Source of the DNA: Arthrobacter sp. ATA002
GTDB lineage: Bacteria; Actinomycetota; Actinomycetes; Actinomycetales; Micrococcaceae
Length of the DNA stretch: 64,000 nt
Direction of reading: 5' to 3'
Assembly (NCBI RefSeq): GCF_026898095.1
Contig: NZ_CP114015.1
Location: 2,108,001-2,172,000 of the forward strand
The notes beneath the pieces are model-generated. The model ran no database searches. It was not told the origin of the DNA and was given only the letters and a program-made list of their open reading frames with translations. Both the position numbers and the translations under genes were made by a program. Below, in pieces: positions 39,927 to 49,556 of the stretch; position 1 is the stretch's first letter; each line of letters starts with the position of its first letter.

Positions 39927-40784
39927 ATGAAGAATGACGATTCCGGCGAGGTTGTAACGTACGAGGTGCGCGGTTCCGTGGCCTTCGTCCGGCTGAACCG
40001 TCCCGAATACCGCAATGCGCAGAATTCGAAGGTTACCTACGCACTGGACGCCGCCTTTACCGCTGCAGTCCAGGACGATGCCGTGAAGGTCATTGTGCTC
40101 GCCGGCAACGGAAAGCACTTCTCCGCCGGGCACGACATCGGCACTCCGGACCGTGACATCGACCAGAGCTTTGAGCGCAAGGCCGTTATGTGGTGGGACC
40201 ACGTGGGCGCAGAGGGCGTGGACTCCCGTTTCGCCCGGGAGTCCGAGGTGTACCTCGGCATGTGCCGGCGCTGGCGGGAAATTCCCAAGCCCATGATCGC
40301 CATGGTGCAGGGCGCCTGCATCGCGGGCGGGCTGATGCTGGCCTGGTCCTGCGACTTCATCGTTGCCAGCGACGACGCGTTCTTCTCGGACCCCGTGGTC
40401 CGGATGGGCATTCCGGGAGTGGAGTACTTCGCCCACCCCTGGGTCATGAACCCCCGGGCGGCCAAGGAGTTCCTCTTCACCGGCGACCGCTTCACGGCCC
40501 AGCGCGCCCACGACCTGGGCATGGTAAACCACGTTGTTCCCCGCGAGGAACTGGAGGACACGGTGACGGCCATGGCCGAACGGATCAGCGCCATGCCCCG
40601 CCTCGGGCTCGCCCTCGCCAAGAAGGCCGTCAACCAGTCGGAAGACCTGCAGGGTCTGCGTGCCGGCATGGACTCGGTCTTCGGGCTGCACCATGCAGCA
40701 CACGCACACAACGCGGAAGTCAGCGCCGATTCGCTGGCGGGAATGGGAGTCAAAGGCATGCGGGATGCGGCGGCAGCCAAATGA
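39927..40784 (+). CDS. Enoyl-CoA hydratase, EchA13-like
   Basis: 285 aa from ATG 39927 (AGAGGAG upstream). RLNRPEYRNAQNSKVTYALD, GNGKHFSAGHDIGTPDRD, MWWDHVGAEGVDSRFARESE, VQGACIAGGLMLAWSCDFIV and MGIPGVEYFAHPW. It should hydrate an enoyl-CoA, most likely the FadE30 product of HIP-CoA. First gene of an operon with three acyl-CoA dehydrogenases; the stop overlaps the next start (ATGA). M. tuberculosis has a similar protein (EchA13) but not at this place. Confidence 0.88.
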   Translation: MKNDDSGEVVTYEVRGSVAFVRLNRPEYRNAQNSKVTYALDAAFTAAVQDDAVKVIVLAGNGKHFSAGHDIGTPDRDIDQSFERKAVMWWDHVGAEGVDSRFARESEVYLGMCRRWREIPKPMIAMVQGACIAGGLMLAWSCDFIVASDDAFFSDPVVRMGIPGVEYFAHPWVMNPRAAKEFLFTGDRFTAQRAHDLGMVNHVVPREELEDTVTAMAERISAMPRLGLALAKKAVNQSEDLQGLRAGMDSVFGLHHAAHAHNAEVSADSLAGMGVKGMRDAAAAK

Positions 40785-41959
40785 ACCTCGATCTGACAGA
40801 TGAGCAGCTTGCGTTTGCCGCCGAGGCACGGGCCTGGCTGGCTGAACATGTCCCGGCGGCGCCGCTGCCGTCGATGGATACGGCCGAGGGCTTCGCCGCC
40901 CACCGGGAATGGGAAGCCACCCTGGCCGGGGGCCGCTGGTCGGCCGTGGCCTGGCCCGAGGAGTTCGGCGGCCGCAATGCAGGGCTGGTGGAATGGGTCA
41001 TCTTCGAGGAGGAGTACTACCGCTCCGGCGCCCCCACCCGGGTAGCCCAGAACGGCATCTCGCTGCTGGCCCCCATCCTGTTTGAACACGGGACCGATGA
41101 CCAGCGCACGCGCTATCTCCGCGCCATGACGGACGGTTCCCTGATCTGGGCACAGGCCTGGTCCGAACCCGGTGCAGGCAGCGACCTGGCGGCGATCCGC
41201 AGTACCGCCCGCCGCGACGAGGCACGGGGCGGGTGGCTGCTCAGCGGCCAGAAGACGTGGAGTTCACGCGCGGTCTGGGCCGACCGCGGCTTCGGGCTCT
41301 TCCGCAGCGATCCCGCCGCGGACCGGCACCGCGGGCTGACCTATTTCCTGTTCCCGATGGACGCCCCGGGGCTCACCGTGCGCCCCATCGCCCAGCTGGA
41401 CGGATCCACGGGGTTCGCCGAACTGTTCTTCGAGGACGTTTTTGTGCCCGACGCGGACGTTCTGGGGGCGCCGGGCGACGGATGGCGCGTAGCCATGAGC
41501 ACCGCCGGCAACGAGCGCGGGCTGTCACTGCGCGCTCCGGGCCGCTTCTGCGCCGCCTCCGACCGCCTGATCGACCTCTGGAAGACCGGGCAGTACGAGG
41601 ACCCGGTCGCACGTGACGCCGTGGTGGATGCCTGGATCAAGTCGGAGGCGTACCGCCTGTATACCTGGGGCACCGTGAGCACCCTGCAGGACGGCGGCGA
41701 CGTCGGAGCCGAGGGCAGCGTCAACAAGGTGTTCTGGTCCGAGCTCGACATTGCCCTGCACGAAACGGCGCTGACCCTGCTCGGCCCCGCGGCCGAACTG
41801 CGCGGCGCTCCCGCGCCGGCCGATGGACGCTGGGTGGATGACTATCTGTTCGCCATTGCCGGGCCCATCTATGCGGGCACCAACGAGATCCAGCGCAACA
41901 TCATTGCGGAACGTCTACTCGGCCTCCCCCGCGGCGGCGACGGCAGGAGAAAATCATGA
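40781..41959 (+). CDS. fadE31: Acyl-CoA dehydrogenase, FadE31-like
   Basis: 392 aa. MNLDLTDEQLAFAAEARAWL, SAVAWPEEFGGRNAGLVEWV, WAQAWSEPGAGSDLAAI, GQKTWSSRAVWADRGF and YAGTNEIQRNIIAERLLGLP. Position directly before the FadE32/FadE33 pair is the same as Rv3562-Rv3564. Likely oxidises a ring-C/D CoA intermediate; exact step not assigned. Both ends overlap neighbours by 4 bp, so the four genes are coupled. Confidence 0.88.
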   Translation: MNLDLTDEQLAFAAEARAWLAEHVPAAPLPSMDTAEGFAAHREWEATLAGGRWSAVAWPEEFGGRNAGLVEWVIFEEEYYRSGAPTRVAQNGISLLAPILFEHGTDDQRTRYLRAMTDGSLIWAQAWSEPGAGSDLAAIRSTARRDEARGGWLLSGQKTWSSRAVWADRGFGLFRSDPAADRHRGLTYFLFPMDAPGLTVRPIAQLDGSTGFAELFFEDVFVPDADVLGAPGDGWRVAMSTAGNERGLSLRAPGRFCAASDRLIDLWKTGQYEDPVARDAVVDAWIKSEAYRLYTWGTVSTLQDGGDVGAEGSVNKVFWSELDIALHETALTLLGPAAELRGAPAPADGRWVDDYLFAIAGPIYAGTNEIQRNIIAERLLGLPRGGDGRRKS

Positions 41960-42924
41960 AGTTTGTGGTGAATGAGGAGCAGCAGGCGCTGGGAGAGGCT
42001 CTCGACGACATTATCGAGAGCGCCGGCGGAACGAAAGCCGCACGGACCTGGGCCGACGGTGACACCGCCGGCGGCCGCGCACTGTGGGCACAGCTTGCCG
42101 AGCTCGGCCTGTTTGGCCTGTGTGTTCCGGAGTCCGACGGCGGAATGGGCGGCACCGCCGTGGACCTCGCGGTGGCCTTCGAACGGCTGGGCTACCACGC
42201 AGTCCCCGGTCCGTACATTGAAACGGCGGCACTGCTGCCCGGGCTGGTTGCTGCAGACGTGCTCAGCGGGATCATGGACGGCTCCGTTATGGCCACCGCC
42301 GCCGTGCCGGGCATTGCACCGTACGCGCTCGACGCGGCCGTCAGCACCCACAAGTTCGTGGTGCAGGCAGATTCCATCGCAGCGGCCGAATCCGGGCCCG
42401 GCATTGCCTCGGTGGACCGCACGCGGACACTCTCCGAACTTGCCGCCGTCGGCAGGGGCGCCGCGCTGGATCCGGCAGCGGTCACCCTGGCCATCGACCG
42501 TGCCACGCTGGCCTGCTCGGCGATGCTGCTCGGAGCGGGTGAGCGGCTGCTGGCCGAAGCCGTCTCCTATGCCAAAATCCGCGAACAGTTCGGCCGGGCG
42601 ATCGGCGAATACCAGGCGCTCAAGCACCAGCTCGCCGATGTACGGGTGGCACTTACCTTCGCCCGTCCGCTGATTCACGGCGCGGCGCTGGACCTCGGGG
42701 GCCCGGACAGGGCGCGCAGCGTTTCCGCGGCCAAGATTGCCGCCGGAGACGCAGCCAATCGTGCCGCACGGGTGGCGCTCCAGGTCCACGGCGCCATCGG
42801 CTACACGGAGGAGCACGACCTGGGCCTGTGGATTACCCGTGTCCGCGCCCTGCTGGGCGTGTGGGGCACGCCCCGGTACCACTACTCCCGCCTCGCAGCA
42901 CTTCTTTTGGCTCCCACCTCCTGA
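41956..42924 (+). CDS. ipdE1: Acyl-CoA dehydrogenase subunit FadE32/IpdE1-like
   Basis: 322 aa, the short length typical of alpha2beta2 steroid dehydrogenases (Rv3563, 319 aa). ELGLFGLCVPESDGGMGGTA, SYAKIREQFGRAIGEYQALK and QVHGAIGYTEEHDLGLWITR. In mycobacteria IpdE1 and IpdE2 form one heteromeric enzyme that dehydrogenates a hydroxylated indanone-carboxyl-CoA. Pairs with the next gene. Confidence 0.88.
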   Translation: MKFVVNEEQQALGEALDDIIESAGGTKAARTWADGDTAGGRALWAQLAELGLFGLCVPESDGGMGGTAVDLAVAFERLGYHAVPGPYIETAALLPGLVAADVLSGIMDGSVMATAAVPGIAPYALDAAVSTHKFVVQADSIAAAESGPGIASVDRTRTLSELAAVGRGAALDPAAVTLAIDRATLACSAMLLGAGERLLAEAVSYAKIREQFGRAIGEYQALKHQLADVRVALTFARPLIHGAALDLGGPDRARSVSAAKIAAGDAANRAARVALQVHGAIGYTEEHDLGLWITRVRALLGVWGTPRYHYSRLAALLLAPTS

Positions 42925-42931
42925 GGACACC

Positions 42932-44095
42932 ATGGACTTCTCACTGACCGATGAACAGAATGAGCTCGCCAGGACCGCCCGCGCCGTGCTCAGCCGCCAC
43001 GCAACCTCCGCCGCAGTACGCGCCGCAGCGGCCTCCGAGACCGGATACGACGTCGACCTGTGGCGCGTCCTGACCGAGGAGGTGGGCGTTGCCTCGCTCG
43101 CCATTCCCGAGGAATACGGCGGAGCCGGGGTGACCTGGTTCGAGACCGGGCTGGTACTGGAGGCGCTGGGCTATTCCCTGGCCCCCAGCCCGCTGCTTGG
43201 CTCCGCTGTGCTGGGCGCCGCGGCCATCCTGGAGTCCGACGACGAGGACGCCAAGCAGCGGCTGCTCCCCGGAATTGCCGAGGGCAGCTCCATCGCGGCG
43301 CTGGCCTGGGCGGACGGCCACGGGCAATGGAACACTGCATCCCCTTCCGGCCTGGCAGCCACCGCCGGCGAGACCTGGACGCTGGAAGGAACGGCAACCC
43401 TCGTGCTTGACGGCGGCAGCGCGGACACCATCATCGCCGTCGCCGCAACCCCGGACGGGCCCGGCCTCTTCGAGGTGCTTGACGCCGGCGCGGTCGGCCG
43501 GGTGAACACTCCGGCCGTGGACACCACGCTCCGCTTCTCCACCCTGACGTTTTCCGGGGTTCCAGCCCGGCTGCTTCGCGCCGACGCCGCGCCGGCACTG
43601 GAGAGAATCCGCGACATCGCCGTCGTTGCCGTCAGCTGCCTGCAGGTGGGCACCGCCCAGCGCGGACTCGACATGAGCGTGGAGTACTCGAAGCAGCGGG
43701 TTCAGTTCGGCCGCCCGATCGGCTCGTTTCAGGCGCTCAAACACCGCATGGCCGACATGCTCCTGCAGGTGGAGACGGCGCGCACCACGGCGTGGGCCGC
43801 CGCCTGGTCGGCGGGAACGGATGCCGCGGAACTGCCCGAGCGGGCCGCCGCCGCAGCGGCCTGGTGCTCGGATGCACTCGATCACGTGGCGTCGGAAACC
43901 GTGCAGCTGCACGGTGGTATCGCGATCACCTGGGAACACGATGCCCAGCTGGTCTTCAAACGGGCCCACGCCACCGGCCAGCTGTTCGGGGCCGCCCGCG
44001 AGCACCGGCGCCGTCTGGGCGGGCTGCTGGGCATCACCCCGCAGCCCGCCGAGGCATCCGCGGAACGGCTGGATACGGCCCCCGCTACGCTGTGA
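42932..44095 (+). CDS. ipdE2: Acyl-CoA dehydrogenase subunit FadE33/IpdE2-like
   Basis: 387 aa, longer than Rv3564 (318). ATG 42932 follows GAGGACACC 7 bp after the previous stop. VASLAIPEEYGGAGVTWFET, YSKQRVQFGRPIGSFQALKH, MADMLLQVETARTTAW and QLHGGIAITWEHDAQLVFKR. Order and pairing suggest IpdE2; the extra length (a fuller middle domain, residues about 120-210) leaves the possibility of a homomeric dehydrogenase. Confidence 0.8.
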   Translation: MDFSLTDEQNELARTARAVLSRHATSAAVRAAAASETGYDVDLWRVLTEEVGVASLAIPEEYGGAGVTWFETGLVLEALGYSLAPSPLLGSAVLGAAAILESDDEDAKQRLLPGIAEGSSIAALAWADGHGQWNTASPSGLAATAGETWTLEGTATLVLDGGSADTIIAVAATPDGPGLFEVLDAGAVGRVNTPAVDTTLRFSTLTFSGVPARLLRADAAPALERIRDIAVVAVSCLQVGTAQRGLDMSVEYSKQRVQFGRPIGSFQALKHRMADMLLQVETARTTAWAAAWSAGTDAAELPERAAAAAAWCSDALDHVASETVQLHGGIAITWEHDAQLVFKRAHATGQLFGAAREHRRRLGGLLGITPQPAEASAERLDTAPATL

Positions 44096-44193
44096 CCGTA
44101 TTCTCCTGTTGCCGCATACCGCCCGTCGTAACGTGCTGCCAATCCTGCGCGCCGCCGGGACGGCGTCACGGGGCCATGCTAGTCTGGCTCCCA

Positions 44194-44207
44194 AACAAGC
44201 GCTAGGT
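44194..44207 (+). promoter_or_regulatory. KstR2-like operator upstream of second ipdAB
   Basis: AACAAGCGCTAGGT differs from AnCAAGnnCTTGnT at one position (CTAG for CTTG). 29 bp before the ipdA copy 2 ATG. Confidence 0.7.
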
Positions 44208-44236
44208 TTCGCAACGATGCGGGAAAAGAGGACCGG

Positions 44237-45103
44237 ATGCCCGATAAGAGGATTGGACTGAGTGAGGCGGTTTCGTCCATTGAGTCAGGAATGACCATTG
44301 GCATCGGAGGGTGGGGATCGCGGCGAAAGCCCATGGCCGCGGTCCGCGAGCTCCTGCGCAGCGACGTCACCGACCTGACCGTCGTCGCCTTTGGCGGTCC
44401 CGACGTCGGTCTCCTGGTTGCCGCGGGCAAGGTCCGCAGGCTCATTTACGGCTTCGTGTCGCTGGACAGCATCGCCCTGGACCCGCTGTTTACCGCAGCC
44501 CGTGAACGCGGCGAGCTGGAAATCAATGAGTACGACGAAGGCATGTTCGTCACCGGGCTTCGCGCCGCGGCCGCGCGGCTGTCCTTCCTGCCGACGCTGG
44601 CCGGCATCGGCTCCGATGTCATGGCCGCCAACCCGCACCTCAAGACCGTCGGCTCCCCCTACTCCGACGACGAGTATGTTGCAGTGCCGGCGACCCCGCT
44701 GGACGTGGCGCTGATCCATGTGAACCGCTCGGACAGCGGAGGCAACGCGCAGTTCCTGGGTCCGGATCCGTACTTCGATGACCTGTTTGCCATGGCCGCC
44801 GAGCGTACGTTCGTGACCACCGAGAAGATCGTGGAAACCCAGGACCTGCTGGACGAGGGCTCGTTCCACACGCTGATGCTCAGCCGGATGTACGTTACCG
44901 GCGTCATCGAGACACCCCGCGGGGCGCACTTCACTACCTGTGAGCCGGACTACGGCCGTGACGAGGCGTTCCAGAAGCACTACGCGGCGTCAGCCAAGGA
45001 CCCCGACAGCTGGCGCGCCTTCGTTGCCGAGTTCCTCGGCGGCGACGAGGCCGGCTACCACGAGGCGGTTGCCCGCTTCCACGCAGTACAGGAGAAGAAG
45101 TAA
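44237..45103 (+). CDS. IpdA-like CoA-ring hydrolase alpha subunit, copy 2
   Basis: 288 aa, intact. MPDKRIGLSEAVSSIESGMT is very like the start of Rv3551; MTIGIGGWGSRRKPMAAVRE, VAFGGPDVGLLVAAGKVRRL, GPDPYFDDLFAMAAERTFVT and ETPRGAHFTTCEPDYGRDEA. Clearly homologous to ipdA at 33886 but diverged throughout, so not a recent duplication. It has its own operator and lies next to kstR2. It may act on a second substrate (for example a differently substituted ring) or be the main enzyme. Confidence 0.9.
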   Translation: MPDKRIGLSEAVSSIESGMTIGIGGWGSRRKPMAAVRELLRSDVTDLTVVAFGGPDVGLLVAAGKVRRLIYGFVSLDSIALDPLFTAARERGELEINEYDEGMFVTGLRAAAARLSFLPTLAGIGSDVMAANPHLKTVGSPYSDDEYVAVPATPLDVALIHVNRSDSGGNAQFLGPDPYFDDLFAMAAERTFVTTEKIVETQDLLDEGSFHTLMLSRMYVTGVIETPRGAHFTTCEPDYGRDEAFQKHYAASAKDPDSWRAFVAEFLGGDEAGYHEAVARFHAVQEKK

Positions 45104-45860
45104 TGAGCGCAGACCCCACCATCGCCGAAATCTGCATTGCGGCGTGTTCAGACACCTACCGTGAATCCGGTGAGATCCTCGCACATGCCGTCGGAACGAT
45201 TCCGACCATCGGAGCCAGGCTCGCCAAGCTCACCCACGCCCCCGACCTCGTCCTCAGCGACGGGGAGGCTTTCATGATGAGTGAGGCGCCGCCGCTGGGC
45301 AAAACGGCCGCCGGCGGTGGAATCATCGAGGGGTGGGCGCCGTTCCGCCGCATCTTTGACATTGTGGCCAGCGGCCGGCGGCAGAGCATGATGGGTGCGA
45401 GTCAGATTGACCGCTACGGAAACCAGAACATCTCGCTGATCGGCGACTGGAACAAGCCCAAGCGCCAGCTCATCGGCGTCCGGGGAGCCCCGGGTAACAC
45501 AGCCAACCACCGGGTGGATTACTGGGTCTCCCGGCACAGCGCACGCCTGTTCGTCGAAGCGGTGGATATGGTTTCGGGCGTCGGAAATGACCGGGCCCGT
45601 GCCGCCGGCACGTCCATGCGGTTCCATCACTTGGGCGTGATTGTCACCAACCTTGCCGTCCTTGGCTACGACGACGGCGGCCGGGTCACAGTACTCTCCG
45701 TCCATCCGGGCGTGGATCCCCAGGAAGTCATCACCAACACCGGGTTTGCGCTCGACGTGGAGGGTGCACCGCTTACCCGCTTTCCCACGGACGAGGAGCT
45801 GCACCTGATCCGCGAGGTGCTGGATCCCCGCGGAGCCGGTCCAGGGAAGTCCCGAACTAG
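45103..45860 (+). CDS. IpdB-like CoA-ring hydrolase beta subunit, copy 2 (3' frameshift)
   Basis: About 252 aa if one base is restored near 45840 (DPRGAG then REVPN and TAG 45858-45860). As read, the frame continues to 45996 with an Arg/Gly-rich tail that overlaps kstR2 by 118 bp, which is unlikely. Conserved: TIAEICIAACSDTYRESGEI, VGTIPTIGARLAKLTHAPDL, MMGASQIDRYGNQNISLIGD and HPGVDPQEVITNTGFALDVE. Coupled to copy-2 ipdA (TAATG). Confidence 0.88.
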
Positions 45861-45877
45861 ACCGGCTCCTGAACGAA

Positions 45878-46498
45878 TCAGTCCTGCAGGAGGCCTGAGT
45901 GGATCAGCTCGAGGAAATGGCGGCCGGCGCTCTCAGCGGAGTGCCGGCCGCCCGGGCGGAACCAGCGCACCGTGGACCAGACGGCGTCACGAATGAACCG
46001 GTAGGTAATTGCCGAGTCAAGGTCGGCGCGGAAAACGCCCTCGCGCTGGCCCTCCCGGATCACGCTCAGCCAGATCGACTCGATCCGGGCGCCTTCTTCG
46101 GCCACGAACTCGAAACCGGGAAGGTTGGCCAGAAAGGCGGACTCGTTCTGGTAGATGCCCACGGCGTCGGGCTGCTTTTCGATGGTGACAAAGGCAGTCC
46201 GGACGAGTTCATCAAAGACATGCCGCGGCCCGCCGCCTGCGGCGGCAATTTCCTCCGAGCGCTGCCGCAGTCCGCCCTGGAAGGACCGCAGAATTTCTTC
46301 AAGGATCGCTTCCTTGGAGGAGAAATGATGGTACAGACTGCCCGAGAGGATGCCCGCTTCATCGGCAATGTCGCGCACGGTCGTCGCGGAGTATCCGCGG
46401 GTGGCGATTAGGCGTCCGGCTATCGAGAGCAGCTGCTCGCGGCGCTCGGACCCCTGTTCTCCGGCGGTAGGTGCGGTCTTCTTACTGGCAGCCATCAA
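45878..46498 (-). CDS. kstR2: KstR2-like TetR repressor of HIP degradation
   Basis: 206 aa. ATRGYSATTVRDIADEAGIL then SGSLYHHFSSKEAILEEILR is nearly identical in pattern to Rv3557c, and AITYRFIRDAVWSTVRWFRP is the KstR2 C-terminal signature. In mycobacteria KstR2 represses the HIP genes and is released by HIP-CoA. Divergent from fadD3, whose product makes HIP-CoA, with an operator 21 bp upstream of its start. Confidence 0.93.
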   Translation of the reverse strand: MMAASKKTAPTAGEQGSERREQLLSIAGRLIATRGYSATTVRDIADEAGILSGSLYHHFSSKEAILEEILRSFQGGLRQRSEEIAAAGGGPRHVFDELVRTAFVTIEKQPDAVGIYQNESAFLANLPGFEFVAEEGARIESIWLSVIREGQREGVFRADLDSAITYRFIRDAVWSTVRWFRPGGRHSAESAGRHFLELIHSGLLQD

Positions 46499-46519
46499 TT
46501 CTCCTCTTACATTTATTTA

Positions 46520-46533
46520 CCCAAGCACTTGTT
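46520..46533. promoter_or_regulatory. KstR2-type operator between kstR2 and fadD3
   Basis: CCCAAGCACTTGTT: one mismatch (first base) to AnCAAGnnCTTGnT. Implies autoregulation and control of fadD3. Confidence 0.8.
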
Positions 46534-46614
46534 CAATTCTCTCGCATTCTAGGCACGTTACTGTATTAGCCGCGCCACTGCGTTCTTTGTCACATGGAAT
46601 GAAAGGATTCCTCA

Positions 46615-48224
46615 ATGCATCTCTCCGACGCACGGACCATTCCCCAGCTTCTTGCCGACATGGACCGGCTTGGCGACCACCCCGCCGTCGTCACCGCAGG
46701 CACTGCCGTTTCCTATGGTGAGCTCAGCGGCCGTATCCGCGAGGCCGGGTGCGCCTACCTCGCGCAGGGCGTCAGCCCGGGCGACAGGGTGGGCCTGTGG
46801 GCCCCGAACCGGCTGGAGTTCATTCTCGCCATGCTGGGTGCGCAGTCGGTCGGGGCGGCAGTGGTCCCCTAAACACGCGCTACACCGGACACGAGGCCGC
46901 GATGATCCTGCGGCGCTCCGGTGCTTCCATCCTGGTGGTTGCTGACGATTTCCTCGGCCGCCGGCCGCTGGAAGCGCTGCGCACAGCGGCTGCTGATGCG
47001 CCCGGCGACGGGGCTCAAGAACCGGGTGGGTTCCTTCCGGTGCCGGGATTGCCGGCGGTACGGCTTGTCGTGCGGCTCGACGGCACGGCGGATGAGCCCG
47101 GCGAAAGCAGCTGGAAATCCTTCCTCGCAGACGGCACAGGTCAAGAGGAATCTTTCGCTGCGGCGGCTGCCGCGGTACAGCCCGACGACGTCGTCGACAT
47201 CCTGTACACCTCCGGGACCACCGGTCTTCCCAAGGGCGTCATGAGCGCGCACCGGCAGACGCTCGGCGTAGCCCGGGCGTGGGCTGCAGGCGCTGAGCTG
47301 TCCTCCGGGGACCGCTACGCAGTGGTCAATCCGTTTTTCCACGGTTTCGGCTACAAAGCAGGGGTGATCGCCGCGCTTCTGGCCGGGGCCACGATCTATC
47401 CGGTGGAAACCTTTGATGGCTCCGCGCTGCTGGAGCTGGTCCAGACCGAACGCATCAGCGTCCTGCCCGGCGTGCCCACCATCTTCACCTCGCTGTTGAA
47501 TCACCCGGAGCTGAAGAGCTATGACACCTCCTCCCTGCGCTTCGCCATTGCCGGCGCCGCAACGGCCCCGGAGACCCTGTTCCGGGACATGTCCGAGGTG
47601 CTTGGCTTCCGAACCGTGGCGCAGGCCTACGGCATGACCGAATGCGTCGTGGCGACCCTGTCCCGGCCCGGTGAATCCTTGGAACACGCCAAGCAAACCA
47701 CGGGCCCGGCGGTTGCCGGCGTCGAAATCCGTGTCGTCGACGCAGCCGGGGCTGATGTGCCCGTGGGCGAAGACGGCGAGATCCTGCTCCGCGGTGACAA
47801 CGTGATGCTGGGGTACTTCGATGACCCGGAGGCCACTGCGAATGCCGTGGACGGCGGGGGCTGGTTCCACACCGGCGACATTGGCCGGCTGGACGAGCAC
47901 GGGTGCCTGAAGATCACGGACCGCTTGAAGGACATGTTCATTGTGGGCGGCTTCAACGTCTACCCGGCGGAGATTGAAAACGTGCTGCGGCAGCACCCCG
48001 CCGTCAACGAATCCGCCGTGGTCGGCGTCGACGACGAGCTGATGGGGTCGGTGGGCCGGGCCTACGTTGCCCTGCTGCACGACGCCGATCCGATGCCGGG
48101 CGCTGATGACCTTGCTGCGTTCTGCAAAACCAGGCTGGCGAATTACAAAGTGCCCCGCAGCTTTGTCATCGTCAATGATTTCCCGCGCAACAGCACCGGC
48201 AAGGTGCTGAAATCAAAACTGTGA
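46615..48224 (+). CDS. fadD3: FadD3, HIP-CoA synthetase (frameshifted)
   Basis: About 536 aa after repair. ANL-superfamily ligase: ILYTSGTTGLPKGVMSAHRQ (P-loop), NPFFHGFGYKAGVIAALLAG, AQAYGMTECVVATLSRPG, GWFHTGDIGRLDEHGC and NSTGKVLKSKL with the catalytic Lys. FadD3 activates HIP with ATP and CoA, the entry step of ring C/D degradation. A C is missing from CCCC at 46867-46870 (VVPLNTRYTGHE). A roughly 30-residue Gly/Pro-rich insert (about residues 125-155) makes it longer than Rv3561. ATG 46615 has GAAAGGA upstream. Confidence 0.92.
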
Positions 48225-48259
48225 GCCGGTAACCCGGCACTGATCGTCAGCGCACAAGT

Positions 48260-48293
48260 AAGGGCGGTTGCAGGATTCCCTGCAACCGCCCTT
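48260..48293. terminator. Bidirectional terminator between fadD3 and thiolase gene
   Basis: AAGGGCGGTTGCAGG (48260-48274), loop ATTC, exact complement 48279-48293 followed by T. Separates convergent genes. Confidence 0.85.
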
Positions 48294-48336
48294 TCGCGTC
48301 CGGGCAGCAGGCCCGGGACCGACATAACAGCCAGCG

Positions 48337-49556
48337 CTAGCTCAGCCGCTCCAGGATCATGGCCATGCCCTGGCCGCCGGCAACGCACATGGTCTCCACG
48401 GCGAACTGCTCGTCCCGCTCCTGCAGCGCGTGGATGGCTGTCGTCGTCATGCGCGCCCCGGTCATGCCGAAGGGGTGGCCCAGGGCAATGGCGCCGCCGT
48501 TGACGTTGACCTTGTCCGGGTCGATGCCGATGTCGTCGATGGAGGGCAGCACCTGGGCGGCGAAGGCTTCATTGAGCTCCATAATGTCCATGTCGCCGAT
48601 GGACATCCGCGCATTGGCCAGGGCCTTGCCCACGGCATCAACGGGGCCCAGCCCCATCAGCTCCGGCGTCATGGCCGCAACGCCCGTCGACACGATGCGG
48701 GCCAGCGGCGTCAGGCCCAGTTCGGCCGCGCGGCGGTCGCTCATGATCACCAGGGCCGCGGCGCCGTCGTTCAGCGGACAGCAGTTGGCGGCCGTGACGG
48801 TGCCATGCTCGCGGAACACCGGCTGCAGCGTCGAGAGCTTCTCCAGCGTGACGCCGGCGCGCGGGCCGTCGTCGGTGGAGACAACGGTTCCGTCAGCCAG
48901 GGTAACCGGGGTGATGTCGGTCTTCCAGAAGCCGCGGGCCGCTGCGGCCTCGGCAAGGTTCTGGCTGCGTACGGCCCATTCGTCCTGCGCCTCACGGGAG
49001 ACGCCGCGCAGCTGTGCCACGTTCTCGGCCGTGTCGCCCATGGCAATGTAAATGTCGGGGTGTTCTCCGCGTTCGCGGGGATCGCTCCAGCGGGCCTCGG
49101 GGTCCTTGGCCATGGCCTTGGTGCGCTCCATGCCGTCAAAATACGCCGGGTTCTTCGTATCCGGCATGCCGTCGGACTTGCCGAAGCCGAAGCGCGAGAC
49201 AGTCTCGACGCCGGCGGAAATGAACACATCGCCTTCGCCGGCCTTGATCGCGTGCAGCGCCATCCTGCTGGTCTGCAGGGATGAGGAGCAGTAGCGGTGC
49301 ACCGTCGTGCCGGAACGGAATCCAGGCCGAGCTGCATGGCGACCATGCGGGCAATGTTGTAGCCCTGCTCCCCCGCCGGCTGGGCGCAGCCCATCATCAG
49401 ATCATCAATGGTTGCGGGGTCGAGCCCGGGAACGGCGTCGAGGGCCGCCCGGACCATCTGCGAGGCGAGGTCATCGCCGCGCATCCCACGCAGCGAACCC
49501 TTGTTGGCCCGTCCAATGGGTGAACGTACCGCAGAGACAATTACCGCTTCGGTCAT
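48337..49556 (-). CDS. Acetyl-CoA acyltransferase (thiolase), FadA3-like (frameshifted)
   Basis: About 406 aa after repair. MTEAVIVSAVRSPIGRANKG, then HRYCSSSLQTSRMALHAIKA with the nucleophile Cys, NVNGGAIALGHPFGMTGARM and VETMCVAGGQGMAMILERL. One base missing near 49312-49320 restores DSVPGTTVHRYCSS. The pattern resembles mycobacterial FadA3 (Rv1074c) more than FadA5. It may release propionyl- or acetyl-CoA from a later intermediate. Second gene of an operon with the SDR upstream, under a KstR2-like site. Confidence 0.87.

Noticed and set aside
40190-40780. Long N-terminal extension of the FadE31 frame
   Set aside because: It is the shadow frame of the EchA13-like gene; the dehydrogenase clearly starts at ATG 40781 with MNLDLTDEQ in an ATGA overlap.
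45861-45996. Arg/Gly-rich C-terminal tail of the second IpdB
   Set aside because: Overlaps kstR2 on the opposite strand and disappears if one base near 45840 is restored, giving a stop at 45860.
46615-48224. fadD3 and other shifted pathway genes as true pseudogenes suggesting a decaying pathway
   Set aside because: Conservation is intact on both sides of each shift, shifts have uniform direction and homopolymer context, and unrelated housekeeping genes in the window (etfB, kdpA, kdpB) show the same pattern.
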